This document shows, one piece after another, positions 22,253-31,775 of a stretch of 31,775 nucleotides of DNA. A program made the position numbers and the translations under genes. This DNA comes from Monoraphidium neglectum (taxonomy: Eukaryota > Chlorophyta > Chlorophyceae > Sphaeropleales > Selenastraceae). Positions within the stretch are counted from its first letter, which is position 1. Each line of letters opens with the position of its first letter. The DNA is taken from assembly GCF_000611645.1 (NCBI RefSeq), contig NW_014013351.1, positions 1 to 31,775 on the forward strand. The letters are read 5' to 3'. The notes beneath the pieces are model-generated. The model made no database searches and was not told where the DNA came from. It saw nothing but the letters and a program-made list of their open reading frames with translations.

Positions 22253-23856
22253 GGTCCACCGCCGCTGTGGCTGGTTGAGCCCAGCCGCAACCACAGCTGC
22301 TTAACGTGCCTTGTGGGGAATCAGCATGCACAGATGGCTGCGGTCAGTGGAAGACGTCCAATTGATTGGCAATATATCGGCGATGCGGTGGGGCACGGGT
22401 TGGATCAAAGCACAAGCAAGTGCCAGCAAGCGCCGAAGCATGCTCTTGTGCGCCGCTTGCAAACTGCGCACCGCTGGCGCACCTTTCGCTTCCAGGGCAG
22501 CACCAACAACTTTGATACGCTCTAAAATTTGCGGGGTTGCACAACGGACACCCGAAACGGTGTTGCTGAAGGCCGGCCCAGGCGTGGCTGGTTGCGGTGG
22601 CCGGCGCAAGCTGGCCTGCTGGCAAGCACGAGCTGCCCTGCAAGAAATTACGGTAAATTTGTACTTGTGAAGCCTCTCAACAGCCTGTCGACACTTTACA
22701 GACGGAACTGGACCTGAACGTTGCAGGGTTCCAGGCAACCTACACAGCCAACGAAGAGGACGGTGAGACTGGGAAATAAAACGACTACTTGAACTCTAGC
22801 GTCACAATCACTGGCGGATCTCATCTTGGTCCTTGAAGGGCCGCGGTGACACACCTTGGTCACCCGCGACGTGGACAGGCGGGGGCAGATATGTTGTTAA
22901 TACAAACTCTCACATTCTTATGCTGTCTGATCCAGCAGGTCTGCCGCCGCTCTCGACGACTGTGGAATGAGGGAGCAGCGTCATTCGGCAGGCGCGATTG
23001 AATTGGCCGTTGACAACCATCAATTATATTTCCGGCGCCCTTGCAGTGTCAGAGCTCGTCAAGAGCTGCAAGAAACTCCACTCCGACAGGTGCTCAGGGG
23101 GCCCACAGCACCCCATGCTTTGCTCCAGGTGCCAATCAGCCAATCAGCCAAGTGTAAGCACAGCATCAGAGTCAAATGCGCGTTCTTGGAAAGGTGTCCA
23201 TCGCATCTGTGTGGCAAGGCCCGTCAAATGCATGCAGTCTTACAAAACATGACACCACTATATACAGTACACAGGAGTTTAGGATCCAGATTGTCCAGAC
23301 AGTGGAGGCAGCATACCCTGCTTGTGCGGAGGGTGTGGCGCAGTGCAGTGAGCACACATTGAAATCACACAGAGCACAAAGAAACAACAGGTCCCATCAA
23401 CACAGGGAAACCGTCAGCCTGGGGCACCGTCATATGCACGGTCGCCACCAGAAAGAAGTACGAGGGGGGGGATGCACCAGTGATTGCAAGTGCGCCGTAG
23501 ACCCAACAGCGCGATGCCTGCCACATGAGGATGTGTGGTAAATGCCTGCCCGTGTACAAACGAAAGCGTTTGTGAGATATGAGCACCTGCTTTATGAGGG
23601 TTCATATTCTGGATGGAGAGGATAATGTATTAAGCAAGATATCAAACAGGGGCATCTGGGGCAAGGAGCTGGGCCTCACCAAACTTGGCCTTTGTTCATG
23701 CCACGTGCAGCGGCGGCCTAGGGCACAAAATCCCAAAAGCAAACACAAAAGAGCGCCCCGTTCAGGAAGTGCAAGTAGGCCGCAGACATCGCTGCAAAAC
23801 AGGGACCAAATAATTCCATGCTGGCGCTGCTTAGCTGGCCACGCCGCGGCATTGCG
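22253..23856. other. Intergenic between the two tandem proteases
   Basis: About 1.6 kb separates the start of copy A from the stop of copy B. It should contain the promoter of A and the 3' UTR of B, both on the minus strand. Open frames of up to 145 codons exist on both strands, but none shows a family motif or a credible exon structure. No repeat or mobile-element signature is evident. Confidence 0.6.
23240..23244 (-). terminator. Candidate TGTAA poly(A) signal for protease B
   Basis: TGTAA in the sense direction, about 610 nt after the copy B stop codon, a normal 3' UTR length for green algae. A second TGTAA lies at 22696-22700 but is much farther away. Confidence 0.45.
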
Positions 23857-26201
23857 TCACCAGTAGTCTGCCCAGATCAGCGGCCCGTAGTACCGCCGAG
23901 ATGCCCCCGTGCCGACTGTGTTGTCCAAACTGCCCCACCTGAAGACTCTATCCGCCTTGTGCCGGGCAACAGCTGACTGCACGATCTTGACTGCGTTGGC
24001 GGCGCCATTGCTGAGACGGCAATCGCCAGCGGCGAAGCAGCGGCCCGCAACGCCAGCCACGTGCGGACTGGAAAAGCTCGTACCCGACTTCGACACAAAA
24101 GCGGCGCCAACAGTCGTCGACTCAATACTAGTGCCGGGAGCAGTGACGATCCGATTCAAGTCGAGGGGGCTTGCCTGAAGGGGGAGCCTAGAAGATTCAA
24201 AAGGGTGGGATCATGCAAGTTGTTGAGTGGACCCTCCAAGGTTGGCGTGACCTAGGATAGCAGTCACGTGCTCCTGTGCCAACTCGGTGTGGAGGGGTGT
24301 GCTGCAGGTGCAGGCCCAAAACAATCCTTGAGCAGCTCACGACACCTGTGTGCAGGGCACGCTCTTGTATTGCACCTCAGAACAAAGTACAGCCCAGCCG
24401 TCGTGTGCATGTACGCGAGTCTGCGCATGCATGTGTACGCTGTTGGAGATGCAGTAGCTCGCCCATGAGCAACTTTTGCCTTGAGCCCGTACTCACCAGT
24501 TGCTGTATGACGCAGGCTTGCCTCCACCGGTCGGCGACCCTTGAACCAGGTCCAGTGCCGTCACCGCAATCACCGCCGCACAGTTGGCCGGGAGTGACGA
24601 GCTCATGTTGACGCCGGAGTTGCCGGCCGCGGCCACCACAACCATGCCGCTGTCCACCGCCGCCTGAATTGCGTCGCAGAGGAAAGGGTCGCGCCCGATA
24701 CCGCCCAATGAAAGGTTAATGACAGAGACCTTCATGCCCGCGCCGTTCTGGACCAACCACCGCACTGCGTTCGAGATGCTGAGCGTGGTGCCGGCCCCCT
24801 GATCCGACAGCACCTTCGCCGAGAACAGCGGCACGCCCGGCAGGACGCCCCAAACGCCCATGCCGTTGTTGCGCGCGCCGATGATGCCCGCGACCAGCGT
24901 GCCGTGGGCGTAGCGGTCCGTCCAGTCGTCGGGGTTGTTGCTGTTGTTAACAAAGCTCCTGCCGCCAATTACGTTGAGGTCTGGGTGCGGCGCGATGCCC
25001 GTGTCCAGCACCTGTTCAGCCAATGGGGTTTGTTAGGAACTTTGGGCGGGGCACGGAGGAAGGTCGGTTCTAGGACGAGCAAGAGCGGAAACAAGCGCAG
25101 ACACAGCCGAACGCACGATTGCGCTGCGGACCCTCACCGCAATGGTGACGCCAGCGTCTGCGGCGTCCACAGGGACAGACGCAGGGGGCCCCGCCCTGCC
25201 TGTGGTGCTCTGGATGCGGCCCATCCCGTTCAGCGTGGCCTCCCCAACTTTCAGCGGCTCGCGGGCAAGGCGCGGCACGCAGCGCCCGTAGCTGGATCGG
25301 CACCCAACTGTGCAGTGCAGAGGGGTGTCGCCGCACCTGGGTCGTCGTGCGGGGAGTGGTGTAGCAAAAACGGATTGGGGACTAAAGCTGTGTTCTAGAA
25401 CGTCAGGAAAAGGTAGCGTGGCATATGTGCGCAAGCGAGCACATGGCGGCGGGCGTCAACACGACGGCACGGGCCGTACCTTCCCTTGCTGCTGCAACAC
25501 TGGCTGAACCCGCACACAGCCTTGGCGGCAGCGCCGCACAAGCCATTGCGCCTCGCCACCGTCAGCGGCGCCGTCTGGGCCAGTCGGCGGGTACGGCTGG
25601 CGCTGGACGGCGGACGCGGGGGCCCGAGGGCACCAGGCGCTGACAGAGCGCGGTATTCAACAACCGGCTGCACGTACTTGACGCCAGACAGGCCCGAAAG
25701 GCGCTCTTTGACTGCGGCCATGGCGTAGGGATCCTCTCCAACCAGCCCGGTCACTCTGACCAAGCTGGCGCGGATCGAGGGCGCTGCGCTGCCGCTGCGT
25801 CTAGCCGCGGGTGCAGCCGCAGCCGCTGCAGTGCCACCGCCGCCACCGATACTGCCGCTGCCGCCAGGGAGCATGTCGGCCAATAACTCGACATCGATGC
25901 GCGGCGCAGGGGATGGCGACCCCGCAGCACCCCCATCTCGGCTGACGCGCGCCGCTGCAACCGCGGTCTTGGTGAGGGAGGCGGTGGCCGCGGCTGTTGC
26001 GGCGTCACGGGCGCGTTCGCCGGCGCTGATGACGTCACCGACCCGATCGTCCCAGACGATAATTAGCTGTCCCGCAACTGTGGTGGGCTCTGGATCAGCT
26101 GACCAAGCTCTCCGGGCTGCTGTTGCAGCCAGGGCCAGGAGTAACAGGCGCGCTGCATGCACGGCAGCAGGGCCGCGGCGCCGTGACGTCCGCCGCGCCA
26201 T
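23857..26201 (-). CDS. Secreted subtilisin-like serine protease with hevein-like module (copy B)
   Basis: Four exons (25480-26201, 25138-25336, 24497-25011, 23857-24187) encode 588 residues. Exons 2, 3 and 4 have the same lengths as in copy A (199, 515 and 331 nt) and the same phases, so the genes are a tandem duplicate. Layout: signal peptide with a LLLLALAATAA core; propeptide with GQLIIVWDD and LSGVKYVQPVVEY; hevein-like module C222-C260; catalytic D310 (LDTGI), H343 (AHGT), oxyanion N438 (AAGN) and S516 (SGTSFSSPH). It ends YYGPLIWADYW. The propeptide-hevein linker is Gly/Ala-rich and 10 residues longer than in A. The start MARRTSRR matches A. It is divergently paired with the acid phosphatase gene. 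It is probably secreted and autoprocessed; the target is not visible. Confidence 0.92.
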
Positions 26202-26931
26202 GGCCCGCCGCGGCTGTGGCTGAGCCCAGCCACGGCAGCCCGCCTACCTGAGCTGCTGTGGCGGGATGGGATGCGTACAGAGAGCTTTTGTAAGGGAGTG
26301 CATGCCCAATCACCCGCATACCCACCGACGGCGAGCCAGGGAATGAAAGATCTGGGCCTGGCGACGGGTTCACACCCTGCTGCGTTCGACCGAGCGCGGC
26401 TGTGCACAGCACACCGCCGGCTTACCTCCCACTCTAAGGTAGATATCAGCGCTTCTTACTATGGACCAAACTCCGCGGTGTTGCAACGGCAGGATGCTGC
26501 GTGACGAGGTGGCCGGCGCAACCCGGCCAGGTGCACGCAAACACCAGCTGCTCTTGAAGAATATCAAGTTAAGCTCATAGCAGGTCGCTCGTCCACGAAT
26601 TGTGTGCTGACGGAGCGTTCTGGTGGGTGGGGGCCAGCCAGTGGCTATGCTGTGGGTGCCAGCAAAGCGTGGGCGACAACGGGCGGGGTGAACATGCGAG
26701 TTTTCAGCAGTTCGACTATTTTTCCTGAGATGGAGCTGGAAAGGACCACGTTGGGCCGTGGCAGTGACAAAAAACCGCGATGAAGTGACTCGGGTACCGA
26801 GGGGTACAATGATTACGCGTACACAGCACAAATCGTATGTGCCCGTCAATCAATCTTCAAATGGTTTAGTGGGCTGGTCGACAGAGTTCTGCGGTTGCCT
26901 TGTAGCAAAAACACGGCGTAAAGTGGCCGCA
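26202..26931. promoter_or_regulatory. Shared divergent promoter region of protease B and acid phosphatase
   Basis: About 730 bp lie between the two divergent start codons, so both promoters and 5' UTRs must fit here. I see no convincing TATA box or repeated element that would define a core promoter. The role is inferred only from gene orientation. Confidence 0.5.
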
Positions 26932-28417
26932 ATGGTTTTTCACGGTCATAAGCGAGCAGAACAGCTGCTGATGCTCTTGTGTGCCGCCCTTAGCTCGTGC
27001 GCTACTCCGGCCATCGCAGGCGCAAATGCCACATCCCGCAGGTGTGCAGCGCTGGCCTTTGAGGGGGCAGACGAGGTGCATGTCGACCAAGCTTCTGGCA
27101 GTGGCATATTGTGTACACAGGCACTGCGTACAGCTGCGCAACGGTGTTACGCGCCGCACGCACACCATGAACTGCCGACACCACGCCAACCAACCCCTTG
27201 CATTTGGGGCGCTCCACACGGCGCCCCAGCTGCATCCTGGCTGAGTGCATGTCACCCCTAGGCGGCGGCAACATAACGGAGGCCATCAGGAAAGGGTGCG
27301 CAGCTTGCAGGGGCCACGGGAGCCTGCAGTGCTCGGGGTTGAATCGCCGGCAAAGGGCCAAGGCATCCCAGGCAGTGCGCCCCGCCCTCACTAGGCCAGC
27401 TGCGCACGCCTGCAACAGCGCGCCCGCCTGCTGCGCCCCCGAGCGCCCCCAGGTCGGGCGACTTCCCCAGCACCCCTGTCGAGGGCTGCGGGTCCCAGCT
27501 GCTCGCGTACCTCAACAGTGGTGCCTACATGCGCGGCGTCGAGCTCGCGGCCAGGGACGCCCTCGCGGCGATGGGCCTGCCGCTCAGCCCCCAAACAGCC
27601 CAGGCCCAGAAGGCGGCGCGTCAGAGGCAGATGGTCGTCTTCGACATCGATGAGACCGTGCTGTCAAACGTGCTGCGCGACCCCGCCGCGTTCACCAAGG
27701 GGCGCCGGCTTATGGGCGCCGCCGACCTGGCGGCGCTCAGGGACGCTGCGGCGGCGGCGGCGCCGCCGGCCGCGACGCCGGCGCTGAAGCCCGTGCTGGG
27801 GCTGTACCAGGTGCGGCCGGTGGGGGCGAGGGGCTGTGGCTCCCGATGGTTTTGGGGCATACCCCTGCTGGCAAGAGGGGGTGGCACGCGGGCACGCTGC
27901 GAGGGCGCGTGTTTGGACCCTCGAGCGGGGAGGTCGGGCGTTGCCGCGGCCGGCCGAGCGCCGTCGATTGCACATTGAAGGACAGCAGGGGCCGGGCCTG
28001 CGGGTGGTTGCAGCTCTTTGTCACGTCTCGCCCTCCTCCCCACCTCGATCCTCCTCCCTTTGCGCCTGCCAGGCCCTGTGCGCCGCGGCACACCCGCTCG
28101 TCCTGATCACCGGCCGCCGCGAGCCCCTGCGCGCGCCCACCGCCGCCGCCCTGAAGCTCGCCGGCTACGGCGAGCCGTGCCAGGGCGGCGCCAGGAACGG
28201 CGACCCGGGGGTGTGCTGCTATACCTCCCTCCTCATGCGCGGCGCCAACGACAGCCGCCTCGCGTCGGTGGTGAAGCCAGAGGCGCGGAGGGCTGCGCAG
28301 GTCAAGTATGGGTTTCATATCTGGGGGTCAGTCGGGGACCAGTTCAGCGATATGAACGGGTTGTATCACCCAGAGGTGGCCATCAAGATTCCCAACCCGT
28401 TTTACACGATCCTGTGA
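26932..28417 (+). CDS. Secreted HAD-superfamily (subfamily IIIB) acid phosphatase
   Basis: Three exons (26932-27041, 27453-27810, 28073-28417) join in phases 2 and 0 to give 270 residues, close to plant acid phosphatase/vegetative storage protein relatives. The HAD motifs are all present: motif I FDIDET (D101 nucleophile, D103), motif II LITGR (T169), K224 in VVKPE, and motif III GDQFSD (D245, D249). The end PNPFYTI resembles the PNPMYYI end of plant members. Upstream, YLNSGAYMRGVELAARDAL matches the N-terminal helix of the family. Exon 1 gives a signal-peptide-like start (LLMLLCAALSSCATPAIAGA). It should hydrolyse phosphomonoesters outside the cell or in a vacuole, perhaps for phosphate scavenging. 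Exon 1 is the least certain part, but its phase-2 end fits exon 2 exactly. Confidence 0.88.
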
Positions 28418-29447
28418 TCTGTGATCTAGCGGTGGCCATGGTAGAGCGAGGGCGGGCCGCTCAACCTCTCGCTGCCCGTGATTGGACGTTGCAAGGCGCC
28501 GCCGAGCGCCCGCATGGGCGCCACACAGTGATGGCGTTCGGATGGCGCTGAGACAGCCGGGCCCGTCTCATGCGTATTCTATTATCTTTGTCATTACCAG
28601 CGGCCGAACCTGGGAGGCCTGCCCTTTGCTCTGCTGTCTACCTTCAATTGTCACGAGCTCGTCTGCATTGGTGCGTGTCTCGCGGGGCGTGATGGCGCCT
28701 CAGTGTGCTGGATGCGCACTTCAAACCCCTGACGTATTGACTGCTTAGAGCCCGTTTGAACCTGTCACGCATCTCATCACGCATCTCATCACATTCTGCA
28801 GCAAAATGACTTGCCATAGTGGTTGTAGCGACGCCACATTATTGACTACAGCGATGGGAATCGTCCGCGCCGCTGTGCGACGCTTCACAGGTGTCCACAC
28901 ATCAAGATCGTGCTGCGTCCGCGCCAGGGCTGTGCTGTGCAGCGTGCGCGCTGCAATTTGCTGTCGCAGCTTTTTATGTTGTAGTGCTGCATGGCTCCCA
29001 CTGCATGCCTCTCACACAACATGTAGGCTGTGAAGCTGAAGGTCTTCTGCAGGACACGCTGCTGCCACAGCAAAGCAACCGCGCAAAGGCCGTCCTACTC
29101 AGTACAGGAGCTTTGATGTGAGGAGCCGCGGGTACCGCTCGCAAACTGTTGTGACCACCACAACAGTACCAGTGACCAGCCTCGGACATCGACGACCTGC
29201 CTTAGTCCCCTGCCCTCTTGCAAAGTGCCACATGCACGGGCCATGCAGGAGTTTTGTGCATAAAGCGACATGTGTTACTCTTGCATATGCGCAATCGCGC
29301 CAAGTCAGCGGCGCTGAGGCGCCAGGGGAGATGTGGTGATTGGTAGGGGGGGAGGGGGCGAACAGGCGCGCGCAAAGACGCCCATCACAGAGGACGAGCG
29401 GCAGCTGCGGCGGCGATGGGGGCCGGCAGTGAAGGCGCGGGACAAGT

Positions 29448-29452
29448 TGTAA
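29448..29452 (+). terminator. Candidate TGTAA poly(A) signal for the acid phosphatase
   Basis: TGTAA on the plus strand, about 1.03 kb after the stop codon. I noticed no nearer copy, so a long 3' UTR is implied. Confidence 0.35.
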
Positions 29453-30100
29453 ATGCATTGCCGTGTTGAGGGGTGAACCAGCTGTCAAGGCATGTGGGTC
29501 GTGCATATGCACGCGCATGTGAATGATTCGGGCGTGCCTGAGGCGGCCGCAGCCGCGTGCGCTGTGCTCCCGCCGCGCCTCGCCTGACGGTTGCGCGGGC
29601 AACAGGATGTTGAAAAGCTTCTCCAACAAACAAGCATTGCAGCAAAGTGCGGAAGTCCTCCGCATGGGCATCATGAAGCACAACGCTGCATGCAGGTTGA
29701 CAGTGTGCACCATGCATCACGGCCCTCAGAAAGGCCCTAACAGGCCTCCAGCCGGCCTTGCTCCCGGGACGAGTTGTGCGGGGCAGCCGAATGAGAAGCG
29801 CCGACGCTGTCGCACAAGATCAGCCGCGCTCACGTGCCCCTTGCGTGCGCAGGGTGGACAGTCACGATTCATCGCATGGAGGGCCGAAAACAATTGTTAG
29901 TGCAATGGATAGTCTCGGGGTTCACAATCCCCCACGACGCCGTTGTGCCTGGGCCAAGGCTCCGTTGCCTCGTCATACCGACCAACCGCCGGCGATGCAC
30001 AGGCGGCAACAAGCATTGTCAGGGATGAACGGGCGTCGGCTCGCGCCCTGGCGCCCGCCCGCCCGGCGCACGGAGGCAGGTTGCGCAAGCGGCAGCGCGC

Positions 30101-30105
30101 TTACA
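30101..30105 (-). terminator. Candidate TGTAA poly(A) signal for the right-edge gene
   Basis: TGTAA in the sense direction about 350 nt after the proposed stop codon at 30452-30454. It fits the convergent arrangement with the phosphatase. Confidence 0.4.
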
Positions 30106-30116
30106 TGAGCGGAACA

Positions 30117-30176
30117 CACACACCACACGCATACACTCACACTCGCACTCACACACACACGCACACGCACACGCTT
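30117..30176. repeat. Imperfect CA-rich microsatellite
   Basis: A run of CA units broken by CT, CG and CATA interruptions. It lies just upstream (plus-strand sense) of the right-edge gene's 3' end, in noncoding sequence. Confidence 0.8.
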
Positions 30177-30451
30177 GTCCGCAGCTGGCTGCGCCCGGCA
30201 CTCATGGGGAAGGTAAAGACATGTCTGGCGGCCACCGTATCCAAAGCCGCCGCCGCAAGAGTGACTTGAGGGTCCAACCCTGGCTCATCGCATTGACATT
30301 GGCAGCACGCATACAGCCGGCAAAGGACGCAAGCAATACGCGGTCAAATGCGCCGGCGGCTACAACACTCCCGACGCGGGCTCCCCGTCGGGTGGGCACG
30401 GCAGCCGGTGGCTGCTGCGCTCAGGTGATGATCACCAGCCGCAGAATGGGG

Positions 30452-31145
30452 TCACCGTTGAGGCAGGCGCGGGAACAAGCGGTCCCGCAGGCTGCCCCTG
30501 GTGTATGAGTGGTCCAGCTCTGCCAAGAAGCTGTCGTCCTGCGGGATCAACAGGGGTGGTGCATGTGTATGGTGCATGCATACATCCATTCATGCATGCA
30601 TGCGTGCATGCGTGCATGCGTGCATGCGTGCATGCGTGCATGCGTGCATGCAAGCGAGCGCTGTGGCAAGTGGAAGTGATTGCTTGGCTGGCTGCGCAGC
30701 AGGCCTGTTGGCAACGAGGTGCAGGCGGCTTGAATTGGGACAGAAGCCTTGACTGCTGCCCGCCTGGCAAACAGGCCAGAGCCGTGCAGCGGCTTGTGCA
30801 CGAGCCACCTGTACAGTCGCGATTCAAGCCCGCCAGGCTGGGTTCGACCCCCTTCATGGGTGTTGCAGGACCTTGGGACCCCCTCGGAAGCTTGCCCGCA
30901 CCTGCCCAATCTCCACCAGGTAGCGTCCGGGTGCTGAGACAAGCCCCGTAGCCGCGCCGCCCTGAGGGCCGCTGCCGCCGCCGGCGCCACGTATGCCTAC
31001 CCCAGCTGATGGCCACTCCGCCGGCGCCGCGCCAGCCTGCGCACCGCCGCGCCAGCCGTCGCTGCAGGTGCCGTCGCATACGTGCGGGTGGCTTCCCTGC
31101 TGAGGCCATGGCGGCGGGGGCGGAAGACCGGGCGGGCGCGGCTGT

Positions 31146-31199
<54 letters not shown>

Positions 31200-31638
31200 T
31201 GTGGCGGTAGCGGCAGCAGCTTGCGCTGTTCGGTTGGGACAGCACAGGCAGCTGGGAACTGCAAGGTGGTGAGCGACGAGCGGCCATCAGCATCAAAATG
31301 GGGCATTCTTTGAGGCGTCAATGCGCGCCGGCGACCACACCTGAAGACCGGCCACCTGTAGCCCAGCAGAGCGGCCCTGCCAGTGGTGAAGCAGCACCCT
31401 GTTGCTGCTCAAGCACGCAGCCCACCCACCCTGACTGCAGTGCTGCACCCAGCCCAAGCCCTTGCTCACCTCGTCCGCCCCGCCGGCCGGCACGGGCGGC
31501 GCGGCTGCTGCCGACAACGGCAGGCCCGCCTGCGTCAAGCCGGGCAGCGGCCCGCTGTAGCTGGCCAGGCGCTCCGTCCTGCACCCCAGGCGCTCCCTCA
31601 TTTGGACGAGCTGGGAAAGGGCCTCCTCAAAGGTGGGC
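30452..31638 (-). CDS. Probable protein kinase (TKL-like) C-terminal end with polyQ/Pro tail, partial
   Basis: Three exons (31470-31638, 30902-31258, 30452-30538) join in phase 0; the 5' part lies beyond the right edge. The first visible exon starts with a split codon followed by PTFEEALSQLVQMRERL. With an arginine in the split codon this reads RPTFEE..L..L, the typical last helix (subdomain XI) of tyrosine-kinase-like and Raf-like kinases. The tail has SGPLPGL, a glutamine run, a Pro-rich segment (RPPGLPPPPPWP) and ends RYLVEIGQ|DDSFLAELDHSYTRGSLRDRLFPRLPQR-stop. The first exon is phase 1 at its start and has a strong GAG|GTGAGC donor. If the next acceptor were 31340 or 31355 instead, the protein would end at a TGA at 31293-31295 and the glutamine run would be 3' UTR. 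The kinase call rests on one short motif; no catalytic motif is in the window. Confidence 0.5.
30601..30648. repeat. Tandem 8-bp repeat, six copies of TGCGTGCA
   Basis: Six perfect tandem copies of TGCGTGCA, preceded by two to three degenerate TGCATGCA-like units. The array is fully alternating purine-pyrimidine. It lies in the intron between the last two proposed exons of the right-edge gene (30539-30901). Confidence 0.95.
31148..31195 (-). repeat. (CTG)16 trinucleotide repeat, polyQ in the right-edge gene model
   Basis: Sixteen pure CTG units on the plus strand, flanked by TTG CTG. In the favoured model they are CAG codons on the minus strand within the 357-nt middle exon, giving with the flanking CAA and CAG codons a run of about 18 glutamines. 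Confidence 0.9.
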
Positions 31639-31775
31639 CTGATGGTGGGGGGTTTTCAGGGGTGGGTGGTAAGGCAGCGGAAGTCAATCGGATGTTAGGC
31701 TCATGTGAGGTGAGGATTTCAAGAAACCCATAAATCCAGGAGGTCGCACGGTCGAGCTGAGGTGCTGGGGTGGAG

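Larger units (their letters stand above)
28418..30451. other. Intergenic between convergent genes, with microsatellites
   Basis: About 2 kb holds the 3' UTR of the phosphatase (left) and of the right-edge gene (right). I see no coding exon with family resemblance on either strand. It includes a CA/CT-rich stretch at 30117-30176. Candidate poly(A) signals in both directions support a tail-to-tail arrangement. Confidence 0.55.

Noticed and set aside
22301..22738. Minus-strand frame of 145 codons upstream of protease A
   Set aside because: No signal peptide, family motif or matching frame on splicing; it lies where the promoter of protease A is expected.
29099..29713. 204-codon minus-strand frame in the 3' intergenic region
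   Set aside because: Composition is ordinary for noncoding GC-rich DNA with scattered Cys and His, and no exon-like borders or homology are recognisable; a plus-strand TGTAA poly(A) candidate lies within it.
30590..30660. CRISPR-like array
   Set aside because: The units are contiguous 8-mers without spacers, in a eukaryotic genome; it is a simple tandem repeat.
31293..31469. Ending the right-edge gene at the TGA at 31293
   Set aside because: Possible with acceptors at 31340 or 31355, but the acceptor at 31258 gives a phase-0 exon of exactly 119 codons leading in frame to a well-formed last exon, so it was preferred at moderate confidence.

Overview
The window looks like nuclear DNA of a green alga (Chlorophyta, probably chlorophycean; I cannot name the genus). 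It is GC-rich, its genes are split by many short introns (mostly 100-400 bp) with donors such as GTGAG, GTGGG and GTGCG, it has long Ala/Gly/Pro/Gln low-complexity inserts, TGTAA-type candidate poly(A) signals, and a gene for a motile-cilium central-pair protein. All gene models were assembled by hand from reading frames, splice-site consensus, phase bookkeeping and remembered family motifs; no search or RNA evidence was available.

Positions 1-18651 (minus strand) hold the first 34 coding exons of a HYDIN orthologue. The exons join with consistent phases into about 3,563 codons and run collinear with animal HYDIN from its N-terminus past the adenylate-kinase-like (Hydin_ADK) domain. The C-terminal part lies beyond the left edge. 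The kinase-like P-loop has lost its lysine. The gene also carries a 20-residue pure CAG polyglutamine tract, an alanine-rich insert, a large low-complexity insert that interrupts one ASH domain, a GC-AG intron and a 48-nt microexon.

Positions 19879-22252 and 23857-26201 (minus strand) are two tandem paralogues of a secreted subtilisin-like (S8) protease. Both have the same four-exon structure and the same order: signal peptide, propeptide, an eight-cysteine hevein-like module, catalytic domain with intact Asp/His/Ser, and a shared aromatic C-terminus. The hevein-like module between propeptide and protease is the most unusual feature here. In both copies the aromatic residues that normally bind chitin are replaced.

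Positions 26932-28417 (plus strand) encode a secreted HAD-superfamily class IIIB acid phosphatase in three exons, transcribed divergently from the second protease across about 0.73 kb. Positions 30452-31638 (minus strand) are the 3' end of a further gene, probably a tyrosine-kinase-like protein kinase with a polyQ/Pro-rich tail, entering from the right edge and convergent with the phosphatase. The remaining gaps (18652-19878, 22253-23856, 26202-26931, 28418-30451) appear to be UTR, promoter and microsatellite sequence.

As a set, the genes suggest a cell with a motile ciliated stage (HYDIN) that secretes wall- or matrix-acting enzymes (proteases, phosphatase). Any functional link between them is inference only.
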